DNA of 64,000 nt. It comes from Cristatella mucedo. Taxonomy: Eukaryota > Bryozoa > Phylactolaemata > Cristatellidae. The translations under genes were made by a program, and so were the position numbers. The first letter of the stretch is position 1. Each line of letters opens with the position of its first letter. The DNA lies in assembly GCA_009760855.2 (NCBI GenBank), contig WPIO01000013.1, positions 3,897,501 to 3,961,500 of the forward strand. The letters run 5' to 3'. Of this stretch, positions 32,998 to 51,454 are shown one piece after another. Below the pieces are notes generated by a model. It saw nothing but the letters and a program-made list of their open reading frames with translations. It had not been told where the DNA came from and searched no databases.

Positions 32998-33334
32998 TTA
33001 TGTAAATGTTTGAACATATATACTGCTACAAACGCGGTACAATGACTTCCACTTTCGGACCGATCTGGACCGTAAACGCAGTGCTCGTAGCTCGTGCAAG
33101 TCCTGATGCTGAGGCGCAACAAACAGTATACTGTCACAGCCCTGAGGCTTGGATCCGTGCCTAAAGGCTTGTTGGGGGGCACCTGCGTATGTAGGTATGC
33201 GAAAGTATCGGAACACGGCAGAAATTTAGAGCGCTAGTTCCTTAAGACGGCAAGTCCTTGTTCAAAACCTAGAGAAGTCTATTCAAAAGCAACGTAGGGT
33301 TACAGGCGTGCCTTAAGTTATGAATTGCAGTCCT

Positions 33335-34200
33335 GGCGTGGCTCAGGTATAAGGCGCTCACCTTCAACAATAGAGGTCGTGGGGGTCACACACTGCGACA
33401 TATATGTGAAGCACTTTGATAGGCATCAGGGTCTCTTGAGGCGCTATACAAACGAATTTCATTTCTATATTGCCTGCGAAAGCTCAAAGAATTGCACGCA
33501 CTTGGGCAGTGACGGCAATCGTTTAGATCAAAGCAGCTGCGGCTCAGTCGCTGGCCACGGGGAGGCAACTCCCAATGCTACGGGGGAGGGCAACGGAGCA
33601 ATGGCTGCTGGCAATCTGAAATCCGCTCCGGCTCTTCCCGGCGCTTCCTGCTTACCGGGCAACACTTGGTTCAAACTGGCCCGTCCTGACCCGTCATCCA
33701 GGGAGCCTTCAGATTACGGAGGTAAAAAGCAGAACAGCAACTGAAGCTCAAACGCAAGCACGTATCGAACTACTGTATTTCCCCACCCCACCCCCGGCAC
33801 TGGGCTCGGCGGCTCTCCCGACACCAACTTCCGGCTCCGGTGGCTTCCGCCGACGCAGAACGCCCGCACTCTGAACGCCCCGGATGCAGCTCATGCCCCC
33901 GACATCGCTACGACTTATTGCCTCACATCATATTCATAATAGCAGCGTCCTGCCAACAAATCAGAGACTGGCCGACACGCCATTGACGAGGCCGAAGGTG
34001 GCAACGCATCAATGACCGGCAGCGCGGGGTACTTCTTAGATCGTGTTTGATCCATGTTTTCACGAGGTTTGATCCATGTTTTCATGTTTTCGGCTCTCGC
34101 CGAAGTAATCGCCCAACATTGACCCTGGCCTTCGCGCTTTTGCAGAGGACGCAGAGCTATAACTGAGCTGCGATCCATGAGCTATACCTGCTATTCCTGC
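33335..34200 (+). mobile_element. tRNA-headed composite SINE, copy 2
   Basis: Head GGCGTGGCTCAGGTATAAGG and GAGGTCGTGGG, tail AGGCGCTATACAAACGAATT, then the body GAAAGCTCAAAGAATTGCAC, GGAGGCAACTCCC and the end GAGGACGCAGAGCTATAAC. Collinear with 15585-16150 but longer by about 300 bp of inserted sequence. Confidence 0.6.
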
Positions 34201-34284
34201 TGCACTGCTATTTCCTAGCGATTGAGTTCACGTCTCTTCCTGCATTTCACTGTTCTCATGTTGAGCGCTCTTAAGAAATTCGGG

Positions 34285-34760
34285 CTTGTTTAGACAGGGA
34301 TACCACATCTAAGTTGGTCCATGTATTTGTGACATCCCGTCATGACTTCTTTAACTCACTGCTTGCTGGCCTACCAGCATGTGCAATCAGGCGCTTACAG
34401 TAGGTGCAAAACTCCGCAGCTAGGCTTGTCTGTCGTGAGCGTCGCAGTTGCCACATCATACTACTTCTCGCCGACCTGCACTGGCTACCAGTCAAGCAAC
34501 GGATCGACTTAAAGGTTTTGTCACTCACTTTTAGGTCCCTTTATTCTTTGGCTCCAGCCTATCTCTCAGATCTCCTCCGCCAACAGGCCAAGCATCGTAC
34601 CACCTAGTTTTCGAAATCTAACAGTTTACCAATACCTCGTACAAACCTCAAATCCTTTGGAGACTGTGCATTTAGTTCGTATGCTCCAAAAGCCTGGAAC
34701 TCGCCTCCGACTTGCCCCACAACATCCCCTGACTTGATCTCATTTAAAAGAACTTTATGC
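34285..34760 (+). mobile_element. LINE family 1 ORF2 C-terminal fragment
   Basis: The + strand reads QNSAARLVCRERRSCHIILL, LADLHWLPVKQRIDLKVLSL and SLAPAYLSDLLRQQAKHRTT, then further frames to FKRTL. It lacks the usual 3'UTR. Confidence 0.85.
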
Positions 34761-34904
34761 TATGTAACACTGAAGAAATTCAGGCTTGCTTAGACAAGGA
34801 TACCGCACCGAAGCCTCTTTCTGGTCCGTGCATTCGTGACGTTACGTCCAGAAATATGGAGCTCGCTACTGATAGGTCTTTTTGCCTGTGCACTAAGCCG
34901 CTTT

Positions 34905-35095
34905 CAGTTGGGTGAGCCGTGAGGGCACACTAGGTAAGGTGGTTTTCACGACCTCGGGGTCACGAGGTCGTGGGTTCGAATCCTGCGGTGGGTGATTCTC
35001 AATCGTCGCTACATGCGGTGGTGATAGCCGTAAAGGCTCATCTGCAGCCATGCACAGAGGCTGTAAAATCAGCTAGTATTTTTTTTACAGCTGGT
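34905..35095 (+). mobile_element. tRNA-derived SINE family 2
   Basis: A-box-like CACACTAGGTAAGGTGG, perfect B box GGTTCGAATCC within GTCGTGGGTTCGAATCCTGC, then the family 2 tail (ATGCGGTGGTGATAGCCGTA; AAATCAGCTAGTATTTTTTT). It is inserted in LINE-derived sequence. Confidence 0.85.
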
Positions 35096-36040
35096 GCAAA
35101 AAGCTAAGCAAGCCTTGCCAAACGTGAGTGCTGCAGCAGCCACATTTTGCAACTTCTCATCGACTTGCACTGGCTCACCATCAAGCAGAAAATCAAATAG
35201 TGCAAGGTTTTGTAACTCACTTTAGGTCCTTCATTCTCATAGTCTGGCAATCTAATCGAGAACAATCCAAACCAATCGAGAACACTTTCCATTCTGGCTT
35301 CCCGTCGTACAAACCGCTCATCTGACTCAGGAAGGTTGGCTGAGCCTCAAATAATCCCATTCAATTTGGAGGCCGCGCCTTCATTTCGCACTCTCTCAAA
35401 GGCTTCAACTCAATCAACTGAATGACTTCACACACGAAATTCCACAACTGAATGACTTCACACACGACATTCCACATCACACCACTTTTCGCCGACCTTC
35501 ACTGACTCCTGATCAAGCAGCGATCATTGACGGTTCAAGGTTCAAGGTCACGCACTTTCGCTGCTTCCTTCATTCTCTGGCTCTAGCCGACCAAACATAA
35601 CTACTCACTTACCAGGCTAACCATATTTGCACCATATTTTCTGGTCGTTTATAGCTATACCTCGTACACCAATCAAAACTTTTGGAGACCCTGCATTTAC
35701 TTTCTATGATCCCAAAGCCTGGAACTCACTCCCGAAAGACGTCAAGACATCCCGTGACTTGACAACATTTAAAAAGGAACTAAAAACGCAGCTATTTCTT
35801 GCATTATTTGCTGGGTCCGGGTGATTTTGTATTGAGCACTTATGCGCGCCAACGCGATGCACGGTACCACTAACCATATATACATGTTGATGTGCGTGTT
35901 ACCCCTAACCTATTATGCTTGTTGATAGTGTGCATGTTACCGCTAAAAATTAGATAATGCTTCCTTTATAGAATATGTAAAGTGCCTAGAAAAAGATTAA
36001 GTTCTCGGAGGGCGCTATGCAAATGTATTATTGTCATTTT
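35085..36040 (+). mobile_element. Degenerate LINE family 1 copies
   Basis: Damaged ORF2 tail codons (HLALAHHQAENQIVQG-like), IPRTPIKTFGDPAFTFYDPK, AWNSLPKDVKTSRDLTTFKK and ELKTQLFLALFAGSG, then the 3'UTR and a tail ending GGAGGGCGCTATGCAAATG. Confidence 0.8.
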
Positions 36041-36089
36041 TTCCAGACTTGACGATATTAAACTGAAGCTGAAGACGCACCTGTTCCTT

Positions 36090-37060
36090 ACAGCATTCAC
36101 AGCATTCACTCGGTCCGTGTGAATCGGCATCTGTGTGCGCGTGCGTGCTGATACTGTGCATTTAATCACCAAGCTGTTGACACGCTGCCTCTTCAGAATA
36201 TGGCAAGTGGCCAGAAAGAGGATTAAGTTCTCTTAGGTTACTAAACAGATGTGTTCTTTTACTTTTTAAATAATGTCATGCGGCGAAGGTTATTTGATCG
36301 TGCTGCTAAGGAACTCCATGGAGCGGAGGCAGTCACAATAGCAACTCTAAAAAAGAACCACACGCGAGCGAGAGCCAATGAAAGACTCACCTCGCCGCAA
36401 CGCCGCATAGATCAGCTGATACGGAGTTTCGAAGTTAACGTCTATCGGCGGCGGTTGACAGCGGCGGAGCGCTGAAATACGCTGCGCTGATCGTCTTCCG
36501 AGTACGACACGAGCGTCCCCGCTCGCTGACGGCTAGCGAGTCGAGTCGGAATGCAAGCGGCCGCCGCGGCGGCAGCGGCAGCGGCAGCCGCCGCAGTGAT
36601 GCGGCGCTCGATGGTGAGGCACACGAAGCAAAGAGCGCCGCTAGTATGCATCCGGCGAGGCGACCAGTCCCGCGGGAGCAGACGCTTCTGGATTGCTGCG
36701 GCCGGAGCCGAGAGCCCAGTGGCGCTGCAATGAAGGCGGCGTCACAAAGAACTCGGGAGCTCTGCGGCCGCGATCGGTAGGAAAGCTGGAAGCGAGTGCG
36801 ACTTCGGCACGCGCAAGCAACTGAGCGCCTCGACGCCAGCTCGGGCTCGACGCCGATTATGGCGCCGAGCCCGCGAACTCCGGAAGCTCACCGGAAGCAA
36901 GAGTCGCCTGAAGGTCGCCGGAAGCGAGCTGCAGGCAGCCCAGACTGGGTCGCCCTTCGAGCGAGTCGCGTCCTCCAAGCACTGCGCTGGCTTAAGACAC
37001 GTCGATTCATGCACCAACTGCATTCGGAGCGACTTGATTTCTATACGCTCCACCGTGGTC
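36090..37060. repeat. Segmental duplication block F, copy B
   Basis: Near-identical partner of 17350-18300. The alanine-coding-like GCC/GCA run at 36548-36595 is longer here. Confidence 0.85.
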
Positions 37061-37309
37061 GAATGGCAGCATGAGCAGTCTAGTTTTCAGCAGCATACTG
37101 TCCAACTCGTACTCTGCTTGCGCCCTTGGCTCGCTGCGCAGGTTGCGCGAGATCGGCGGTGGATAACTCGGATAGCGACGAGGCAATGCTTCCGACAGTC
37201 TGGACAGGAGTCTGGCGTTAAGCCTGTAACTCATAATTCATGCGGGCGAACACTACTGATGCAATAGAAGTCGTTGACCGCGACACCAGTAAAAAACTCC
37301 CGCTTTGTT

Positions 37310-37410
37310 TGGATAATGTAATATATCTCCGTCTGTAACTGCACAAAGTCATAAAGACTACGTGGGTGTTGCGCAGGAGCGTTTTGTATAGTGCACCCAC
37401 AGCCTTCTAA
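37310..37410 (-). mobile_element. LINE family 2 3' tail
   Basis: Reverse complement of the family tail: TATCTCCGTCTGTAACTGCA, ACTACGTGGGTGTTGCGCAG, TTTTGTATAGTGCACCCAC. No coding part left. Confidence 0.7.
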
Positions 37411-37613
37411 ATGCTCGCCGTGCCGCTCGCCGAGTCGGAATGCTGTGAGGTTTTTAAAGGGATCGCAGCGAACCGGCAAGCGGCGGTGAAGCCACCGTAC
37501 CCTGTGCGAGTTCACACGACAACTCATCATTCTCCCCATCGAAGGATCGACAACACGTGAGTACAGGTCGGCTCCGAGAGCCTCCCCGAGCGCGCCTCCT
37601 CAATCAAAGAGCC

Positions 37614-37615
<2 letters not shown>

Positions 37616-37678
<63 letters not shown>
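37616..37678. repeat. (GA)n microsatellite
   Basis: Sixty-odd bases of pure (GA)n outside the PDI introns. Confidence 0.95.
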
Positions 37679-37679
<1 letters not shown>

Positions 37680-38149
37680 CGTGCGCAAGAGAGCCTGCTT
37701 GCTGCCGCTGCTGCCTCTGTTTTCTGATTCTTGTACTCACAGATAAGAGTATGCAAAAATGAATGTCTTTGGTTACGACGTCCACGACGCCTTACCATAG
37801 TAATGACTTCACTTACGATACACCTTTTGCGGCAGAAACACGTAATCTAGGGCTAGTTATGAGTGGCTTTCGTTTCCACGTCCGGTAATTGCACGTAGCT
37901 GTTACCGGAGTCGTGCGGCGGCTCGACGTGCTGCATTTAAAACCCGGCGGCGCTGCTTTCAAAGGACGCCCATAGCCTAGCGTAAGCCGACGCGCCACGT
38001 GGACATTGAATTCGCCAAGGTACAGTTTGGCACAGTTTGCTTTTGCCTTATCGTCCAGCCTAATGGAGTTGGTAATGCGACGGGCAAAAGAAGTCTGTCG
38101 TTATTGCCGATTGAACTGCGCTGGACTTGTACCAGGAGAGTTTGACACA

Positions 38150-40380
38150 GCAGCACATTTAAATCCAGAGAGGCTCCGGGTGTCCGTATGGCAGCCAACA
38201 GACTCCATCTCAGGCCGCACCACGAGGAGCCAACGCTGCTCTTTAGAAAAGGAGACACGTGACGCGTGTTTTTTCCGATTTATAATTAAACACCGGCGCC
38301 ATATTGGCAATCGCTGACTGCAGGGGCTTGTATTTACGTAGTCCAGTGTAGTAGGTTGAACCAAGAGCGAGGAAGATCTGCAACCAGCCGCCGCGGTAAG
38401 CAGTACCTTATTCTGCACAGGGACTGGACGCGCCCGCTTGCACTTGACCTTACCTTCAGCGAGTCAGCGATAGCCGCTCGGGATATTCGAGGGTCTTAGC
38501 GCTTGGCCAAGTGCTCGCTCTTCACGACCCAGGTCACGAGGTTCAAGTTCTGCAATCCTTTATAACCCACTGCAAGCGGTGGTGATAGCCATTAAAAGGC
38601 CCTTCCGCCGCTTTATAAGTGAGGCTCTTAAATCAGCAAATCATTTTTTTTTGCCGCCGGAGGAGCCTTCAGTTTACCTCTTCGCCTAAGTTCTAAGCGA
38701 CTAGTGGCGGAGGCGATCTTTAGTGGTAACACATTTCAGCGTCGTTCAGTCGCCGCAGAGGCCATGCGTTAATGACGTGCACTCTGTGAAGGTCGCACTA
38801 TGGCACTGCCGTTTAGAAGAGCGAAGTATCACTATTCTATGCGTCTGCGATGCCTACGCGGAGCTCCTGACGAGAGATGATTCGAGCTGACCTGTCGGCG
38901 GCCGTTCGCCGACGCAGCGCTCGGCGGTCGCGCTTTCGCTGCTCGCGTCTTTGCGTAAAGCGCAGCATCCGGTCGGAGTTCGTCTGCTGCTGCGGCGGCG
39001 GCGGCGGCGCGCGCGGAATCTCGGCTGCGGGCGGCCGCAGCCGAACGTTGGCAGGTGTGCAAAAGCCAAAAACGACAGCGCCGTCTTGAGGCCATCGGCT
39101 TTAATTGGCTGCTGCTGATGCGGCGGCGGCTGCAACACATATCGCGAAAGCCCTCGGCGACAGGGCGACTGGCGCGACGTCGTCTTCGCGTAGCAACGCA
39201 CCGAGCAAGCGCAGCCCAGACTCGTTCCTACGAGCTGGAGGAGGTGTGTGGAGCCTAGCCTGGTCTCCCCGCGTTCTTCGTGCCCGCGGCAGCTCGGCGA
39301 GACGAGACGCGATCGCGCGGGCGCGCAGCAAGCGCTCACAGCGAGCCGAGCGTACGCTGAGCAAATATTGCTTGAGAAATTCTTTCGCGGCGAACCATTC
39401 ACCGCTCCGATGGCAGCATAGCCACGCGGCCATCCCCTGGTGGCGAGCAGACGACGCGACGCGGATAGCCCCGAGTGGCGAGCGAGCGAATTGTGGGGCG
39501 GATGGACGCCGTCCGACTACAACTCGCTGTGGTCGTGCGAGTGCCCGTGTCCGTCGCCGTGCGCGTGGTCGTGCGCGTCGCCGTGCGACGATTCGTCGAC
39601 GGAAGCGGAAATGCCGCCATCGGCTGCCGCGGCCTGAGCAAACGAAAGCGGATTGCGGAGCCGCAATTACGATCGGAGCCGCAAGGCATCGAGCAGCCAA
39701 GCGGCGAAGGTTCTCACGCGAGAAGATGGATACGGAATTCGCTTGACAGCAAAAAGTTCGGTCCCTCGTCGTCCGAGTTAGGCACGTCAAAGCGAAAGTT
39801 AAATTGATGGGCGCGAAGCTTGGCAAGCAATCAAAAGCGTAAGATTTCTATTCGATCAAAAGCAGTCATGAGCGGCCTAGCGTGGATGAAATTGCGTGAG
39901 GCGTGAGCGGGCTCACAGCGAGCGAGCTATCGCGAGCGCAAGCAAGCAGACGTAATGGTAAACTGGAAGCAGATTTGACCTAACGAAGCGGCGGTTCGAG
40001 AAGGAAAGAGGCAAAGGCTTGAATGAGAGCGCTGCGGCGAGAACGCTCAGGCTAGAAGCAGACGGAGAACAGCCGGGAGTAGCTACGCGAGTAGCCGTGT
40101 TACCAGGTAAGAGTTTTTTAATCTGTTCTCTGTCCTTGGGTCCAAAGTGTGTTTTTTCTTACGCTTAGAATATATTGAAAATAAATACCCGTTTTTCTCA
40201 ACAGGAAACTTTGCTGCTGCGATCGCAAAACTATATTTGCTTACTTTTCTCCGATTTCACTGCTAGACGTTCCGCTGTTAGTTTTCCGGTTTTCTCGGCC
40301 CGAGAGACAGCCGGAACAGTGAGGCAAACTACCATTAAATGGAATCGCCATAGTGGACCGAGCACTCGGTAGGAGAGAAA
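38150..40380. repeat. Paralogous CpG-rich block R1, copy C (with SINE inside)
   Basis: Counterpart of 21640-23740, collinear except for a SINE at 38475-38655. The right-hand similarity to B stops sharply at about 40378, just after ATGGAATCGCCATAGTGGAC and GCACTCGGTA. Confidence 0.8.
38475..38655 (+). mobile_element. SINE family 2 insertion in R1 copy C
   Basis: Truncated head (GTGCTCGCTCTTCACGACCC), B box decayed to GGTTCAAGTTC, then the family tail (CACTGCAAGCGGTGGTGATA; AAATCAGCAAATCATTTTTT). The aligned position in copy B lacks it. Confidence 0.8.
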
Positions 40381-40411
40381 GCATTACGCGGGAGCAGCCG
40401 GTAGACCAACG

Positions 40412-40693
40412 ATGCCGGCGCAGATGCCACCGATGCGCGTCAAGTTAGACATCACCAATCGAACTGCCACGGATGTAAACAGTGAGTCAGCTACTTTCAA
40501 GTGCCTCCAGCATGTCTTTCTAAAGCTGCCGGTAGCAAAAGTGAGCGCTGGTATCTTCGCCGAACCACAGAAAAAAATCGAAGAGTGCGACGAATTTTCC
40601 AAGAAGCTAACACAGGAGAGCGTCGTGAAAAAACTTCGGTGCAGTAGTTCACGGATTCTGGGTAATCACAAGGTTAACATACTGAGAAGCTAG
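40412..40693 (+). CDS. Unassigned open frame, 93 codons
   Basis: The frame begins MPAQMPPMRVKLDITNRTAT, starts just after the point where block R1 loses similarity to copy B, and ends SSSRILGNHKVNILRS. The middle (LPVAKVSAGIFAEPQKKIEE) is hydrophilic with ordinary composition. I recognise no domain. It could be a first exon or a chance frame. Confidence 0.2.
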   Translation: MPAQMPPMRVKLDITNRTATDVNSESATFKCLQHVFLKLPVAKVSAGIFAEPQKKIEECDEFSKKLTQESVVKKLRCSSSRILGNHKVNILRS

Positions 40694-41259
40694 TTCAGGC
40701 TCTCTTAAATTACCTACGCCAAATGGGATGCAGAATTTCCTTAACAGTCCACATCCTTGGTCCATCATGTAGACAAATACAAGGGGAACACGAGAGCGGA
40801 ACCCAGATGAACAAGGCGAGCGCTTTCACCAATATGTATTGGACTTTCAACTTCGTAGCCAAGGAAAGTATAACAAAAATCTGACACTGTTGTAGGGGCT
40901 TCTTTGAGAAAGGGATTTGCAGTACAGGTACACATTTTGAAAATCTGCTGATCTCCGAGCCCGTGTGAGGGATCATTTTTGTATGAATCGAGAGTAAATA
41001 CACTTTAATCATGAACTATTTGGTGTTATGTCTGACGAAATGCAAGCAGAAAGAGGTGAATTGGTCAGTTTTCTCATAGGAAATAGAGTGATTTTAAGTT
41101 AATACCCGTCATTGTCACAAAACAATGTGTACAGTTAATATCAGTCATTTAATATGCATTTGAAGCCCAAGTAATAAGGAGATAATACTCGATACCCAAG
41201 GCGAAAGCCAAATTAAACATTGCAATCGTAATAATAAGGAAAAGTTAGTACAATTAGTA

Positions 41260-41760
41260 CAGGGACTAGAAAGAGATACATTTCTCCTGGAATTTTACAA
41301 GTCGGCATTCTAAAAGGGAGCGAGTCAGCTGGTTGGCGACGACGGACACAATTTTTAGCAAGCAGTAACCTCAAACAGATTCCCATGCTGATTGATCGAA
41401 TGCGGTAAGAAGAATGTGGGATTTCAAATTCGTTTAAAATACGGTCAATTTCAGTGATGTCGTGGTCTCTGTCGTAGCGAGTTCCAGATTTTTCCAATCA
41501 CACAGAAACCGGGTCTCCAAACAACTGTGGACGGGTTAGAGGCACAGCTAAAAGTCTCGAGTCTCTGAGAAGCGGGCACAGAGCCGGCAGAGGAGACAGA
41601 GGGGTGTATTTGAAATTCGCAGATGCAGGCAGCAAGAGAACGAACGGCGATGTAAAGTAAAGTTCGCGAAATAAGCTTGAAGTCGACGCCGCTCGACGGG
41701 GAGCCAGTGCAGGTCAGGCGTGGCGGGACGTCACGTGGCAGTAGCAACGTGCGTTACTAA
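41260..41760 (-). mobile_element. LINE-derived region, copy C
   Basis: Partner of 25380-25960 (see landmarks there). It ends in GCTTGAAGTCGACGCCGCTC and GCCAGTGCAGGTCAGGCGTG, which match LINE family 1 at 14788-14830 (AAGTCGATGCGTTGCTCGAC). Frames broken. Confidence 0.6.
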
Positions 41761-41779
41761 AAAGCAGGGTTGCACAGGA

Positions 41780-42035
41780 ATTTTTTATTCCTTAATAATA
41801 TATTATAACAATCTTTTCTTTATTATTTTCTATTATTATTATTATTATTATTATTGACACTTTATTCATATGATCATTATTGTTTTATGCTATTCTTTAT
41901 TTTGCGTTCTTATTTTTATTACTTTTCATTATATGGTTCTTATTGCAGTTGCGGCTTGATTGTATTCTCGTCATCATTATTGTTTCATGTTATTCTTTAT
42001 TTTATGTTCTTATTTTTATTACTTTTTATTATATA
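41780..42035. repeat. AT-rich tract with internal duplication
   Basis: About 250 bp of T/A-rich sequence including (ATT)n. The segment at 41872-41945 is repeated at about 41972-42045 (TGTTTTATGCTATTCTTTAT then TGTTTCATGTTATTCTTTAT). Not present in copy B. Confidence 0.8.
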
Positions 42036-42039
42036 GTTC

Positions 42040-42370
42040 TCATTGCAGTTTCGGCGCGATTGCCTCCGGCTTCGATGACCCTGGCTAAAAATCAAGAACC
42101 AAAATGACCAGTGCCGATAGGCGCAGAAAGAAGAAAATGAATAGTCCGCGGTCCGCCCTTCTTAAAAGGGGAGGAGCCAGCCTCAATAGCCATACGCGGG
42201 GCTCAGGCCAATCGCGGAGGGATCGCGCTGTGGGAGCGCGCCTGCCTTGGCTGCGGCGAAGCGCCCCTCCCTCGCACGACCCTGAGCGCGGCGCCCCTCT
42301 CGTCGCCCCCCCCCGCATCTCGTTTCCTCTCTCTTGCGCAAAAGAGCACTGTCAGCTCAGGGTCACACCA
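42040..42370. promoter_or_regulatory. Conserved PDI 3'-flank block with promoter-like sequence, copy C
   Basis: Partner of 25960-26340. On minus: GCGATTGGCC, then about 45 bp to CCCCTTTTAAGAAGG. On +: CTTCTTAAAAGGGGAGGAGC. The + acceptor-like TTCTCTCTTGCAG of copy B reads CTCTCTCTTGCGCA here, so a + splice site is not conserved. Confidence 0.35.
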
Positions 42371-42396
42371 GATCAACTCACGATCTTATAATATTA

Positions 42397-42543
42397 TTAA
42401 TAATAATTCATTTATATAGTGCCCCAAGAGAACTTAATCTCCATTCAGGCGCTTCACATATGCCTCGGGGCTCGAGCCCACGAACTCAGTGAGACCTTGG
42501 TCGGGGCGAGCACCTTAACCGCTAGACCAAACCAGCTTCGCGG
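42397..42543 (-). mobile_element. tRNA-derived SINE family 1
   Basis: On minus: GCTGGTTTGGTCTAGCGGTT (A box), GTGGGCTCGAGCCCC (B box), AAGCGCCTGAATGGAGATTA, TTCTCTTGGGGCACTATATA, AATGAATTATTATT end. Complete and well preserved. Absent from the aligned place in copy B. Confidence 0.9.
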
Positions 42544-42731
42544 CTATCTCTACGCTTTTTGACTATCCGCTCAACCCACGAGCACCTGAACTTCGAGCTG
42601 CTGTCTGTCGAAACTTCTCCTCGCGTACGCCTGCCGCGACGCCCTATTGGCTGCGTACGACCCAGACTGCGAGAATCTCGCGTGAAAAAATGCGATCGAC
42701 CGCTAATGTTCAGAAAGGCTCTCGAACTTGC

Positions 42732-49401
<6,670 letters not shown>

Positions 49402-49495
49402 CATCGCTGTGCTTGTACTTCGAGCTCGAAACGTCGCTGAACTTGCTACCGTGCAACCGCCGTGGCCCTACAGACGTGGCAACGGAGCGGCGGCT

Positions 49496-49544
49496 CTATA
49501 TACCGCACGGCAGCCGACCCCTATGTTCAATTGATTGGGCCACG
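49496..49544 (-). promoter_or_regulatory. PDI-C promoter: TATATAG box and perfect ERSE-II (UPR element)
   Basis: TATATAG on minus at 49496-49502, 95 bp before the ATG. On + at 49534-49544 is ATTGG-G-CCACG, an exact match to the mammalian ERSE-II consensus ATTGGNCCACG bound by NF-Y with ATF6/XBP1 under ER stress. CACGTG follows at 49551-49556. PDI genes are classic targets of the unfolded protein response, so the location fits well. Confidence 0.75.
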
Positions 49545-49849
49545 CTAAATCACGTGCTCGTGGGAGGGCGCTCGCTTGGAGGCGGCAGCGGCGGCGGCCC
49601 CGGGCGATCGGCGGTCGATCGCTTCTGCGGCTGCCGCAGTGATCGTCGGAGCTCGTGCCAATAGTTTCGGCTGATTGAGGGGCGACAGTAAATAGAGACC
49701 GTCGTCTCTACGGCGACCGTCGTCGTCGCGCCTGCGCTGAACGTTATCGGCATTCCCTGTTCGAATCTCGTCAGGATAGAGGAGAGACGAGCGAGGCCGA
49801 GAGCGGCGCTGTCAGGCCGAGCCCGCCGATGCCACGATATTATGATAAG

Positions 49850-50060
49850 GACGATTGACAGGCCTAATCGGAATCCCGCATGGCCCTACATACGTGTAGC
49901 GAGTGTACTGGTCGCTCGGCGGCAGCCGCAGCTGCGGCGTCCGCCGCCCGCCGCACACGTGGCTCAGGAAGTGAATGCAAATCGAATGCAGCAGCTTTGC
50001 AGCCGTCGGCCGGCTGGCCGATTCTCACGGGAGGGACTCGCGGAAACGGCGGCAGCTAGC
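49850..50060. repeat. PDI-upstream block D, copy C (partial)
   Basis: CAGGCCTAATCGGAATCCCG, GTACTGGTCGCTCGGCGGCA, GCCGTCGGCCGGCTGGCCGA correspond in order to 13090-13260 in A and 31765-31930 in B, at lower identity. Confidence 0.6.
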
Positions 50061-51450
50061 TACGGCTAGAAAACTCGTCGGCGGGTGCCGCGCTCCTGCG
50101 TTGAGGAGCTCGGCTCTGTCACCCAAGGTGACGACGGTCGCTCGTCTGAGCCGCGGTCGCATCCGCAGGATTCTGGGCGCCAGCTTCGTGGACCCACTTG
50201 TTTTTTTTCAGAATCACTAAGAACATCGCCTTCGGACGCTGCGCTCGTGAGATTTAACCGTGGATTCCTGCCAGTTGCCGCACTCGGTGAAATTATCTAT
50301 CACTCGCCGAAGGATGCGTTTCATAGCTTCAGGGTAACTGGCATAAGCGTGTGGCCAGTATTCAATGGCTATGTAAGTAAATAGGCTGTGTACGCGCACT
50401 AACGAACATGCTGAGGACCAATTATTCGTGAAAAACAGGCTGCACAGGCATATCAACTATGAGAAGGGAGTGCTACACAAAGACTCCGATTAAATGAGCT
50501 GCCGATACTGAATTGCTTAAACTTGCATGCAGTGGCGTAGTCAAGGGTCTGGGGCGGGCTATATGGCCTTCTCTTACAGCAGGGTGGCGAGCTCGGCCAC
50601 CCTGCTTATTCTTTCACCTCACAAACGTCGCCAACGAAGATATAATGCTTTAATTGCACTCCACGAGAAACCACAGAGCTTTTTGTTGAATAAAAGCTAT
50701 GATTTTACACTAAAAAAAAATGTTTTACCAATTGTGGGTCTGGCCCGCCTGGTTGAAAATTTTGCTGGTCACCAGCCCCGGTGTAAAGACTTTGCTTGCT
50801 CCCCCCCCCAGATGAAAGGCCTCGTCGTTGCTAGGCAACGCATGTCGCGGGGCGTTAATGGTTTGCAGTTATTTGTTGCGTTACTGTCGCTCGTCGTAGC
50901 TAATTCAGGGCTATCCATTCTGCACAAGCGCGCACGAACGAATCGATTTGCAGAGTGAGAGAGAGAGAGACGAAGCGTACTTCTGCAAAAACGGTACACC
51001 ACCGCCGGCTTTTAAGATCACCTTGCGGGGCCTCATGTCTTCATCGCGTTGGAGGGACGGCCGTACAGGTATCGCTGAGGGCAGGAAGTAACGATAGCCA
51101 CGCCTCTGGTAATGGTCCTTGCTTCCGCTTTGACCACGCTGCCTTATTCCTACTATGCAACCAGCACTTCCGGGAGTGACGTGCAATAGACGTGTAATTC
51201 AACTATGACTCAGCGAAGCGAGTGCACAGTGAGCTCTAATACTCATAAAAAAAATATTGCGTAGCTGCAGGGCGGGCGATTCAACATTAATGATCAGCCT
51301 TATTAAATTAGTACTGCGATATTCGTTCAAAGAAAGCTTCCAAGTGGTACTTTTAGACGAGAATTTAAGTGTTTAGCAGCGAGTCTCTTTCTGCTTAGCT
51401 TGACGACCGGGGATTGTGGTGATAGGAACCAGTCACGAGGCTCGCTGGTA
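50060..51450. other. Intergenic, no gene recognised
   Basis: A + frame 50527-50958 (143 codons) and several shorter ones are open but match nothing and show no splice context. A poly(A) run (50711-50719) and a C run (50802-50810) are present. Confidence 0.45.
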
Positions 51451-51454
51451 AAAA

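Noticed and set aside
34965-34995. Possible tRNA genes (perfect B boxes at 34976 and on minus near 51552)
   Set aside because: The sequences lack a cloverleaf 3' half and continue into SINE tails shared between several copies, so they are SINEs.
36551-36733. Poly-Ala frame in block F
   Set aside because: Produced by a GCC/GCA microsatellite that differs in length between the two copies. No further coding signal.
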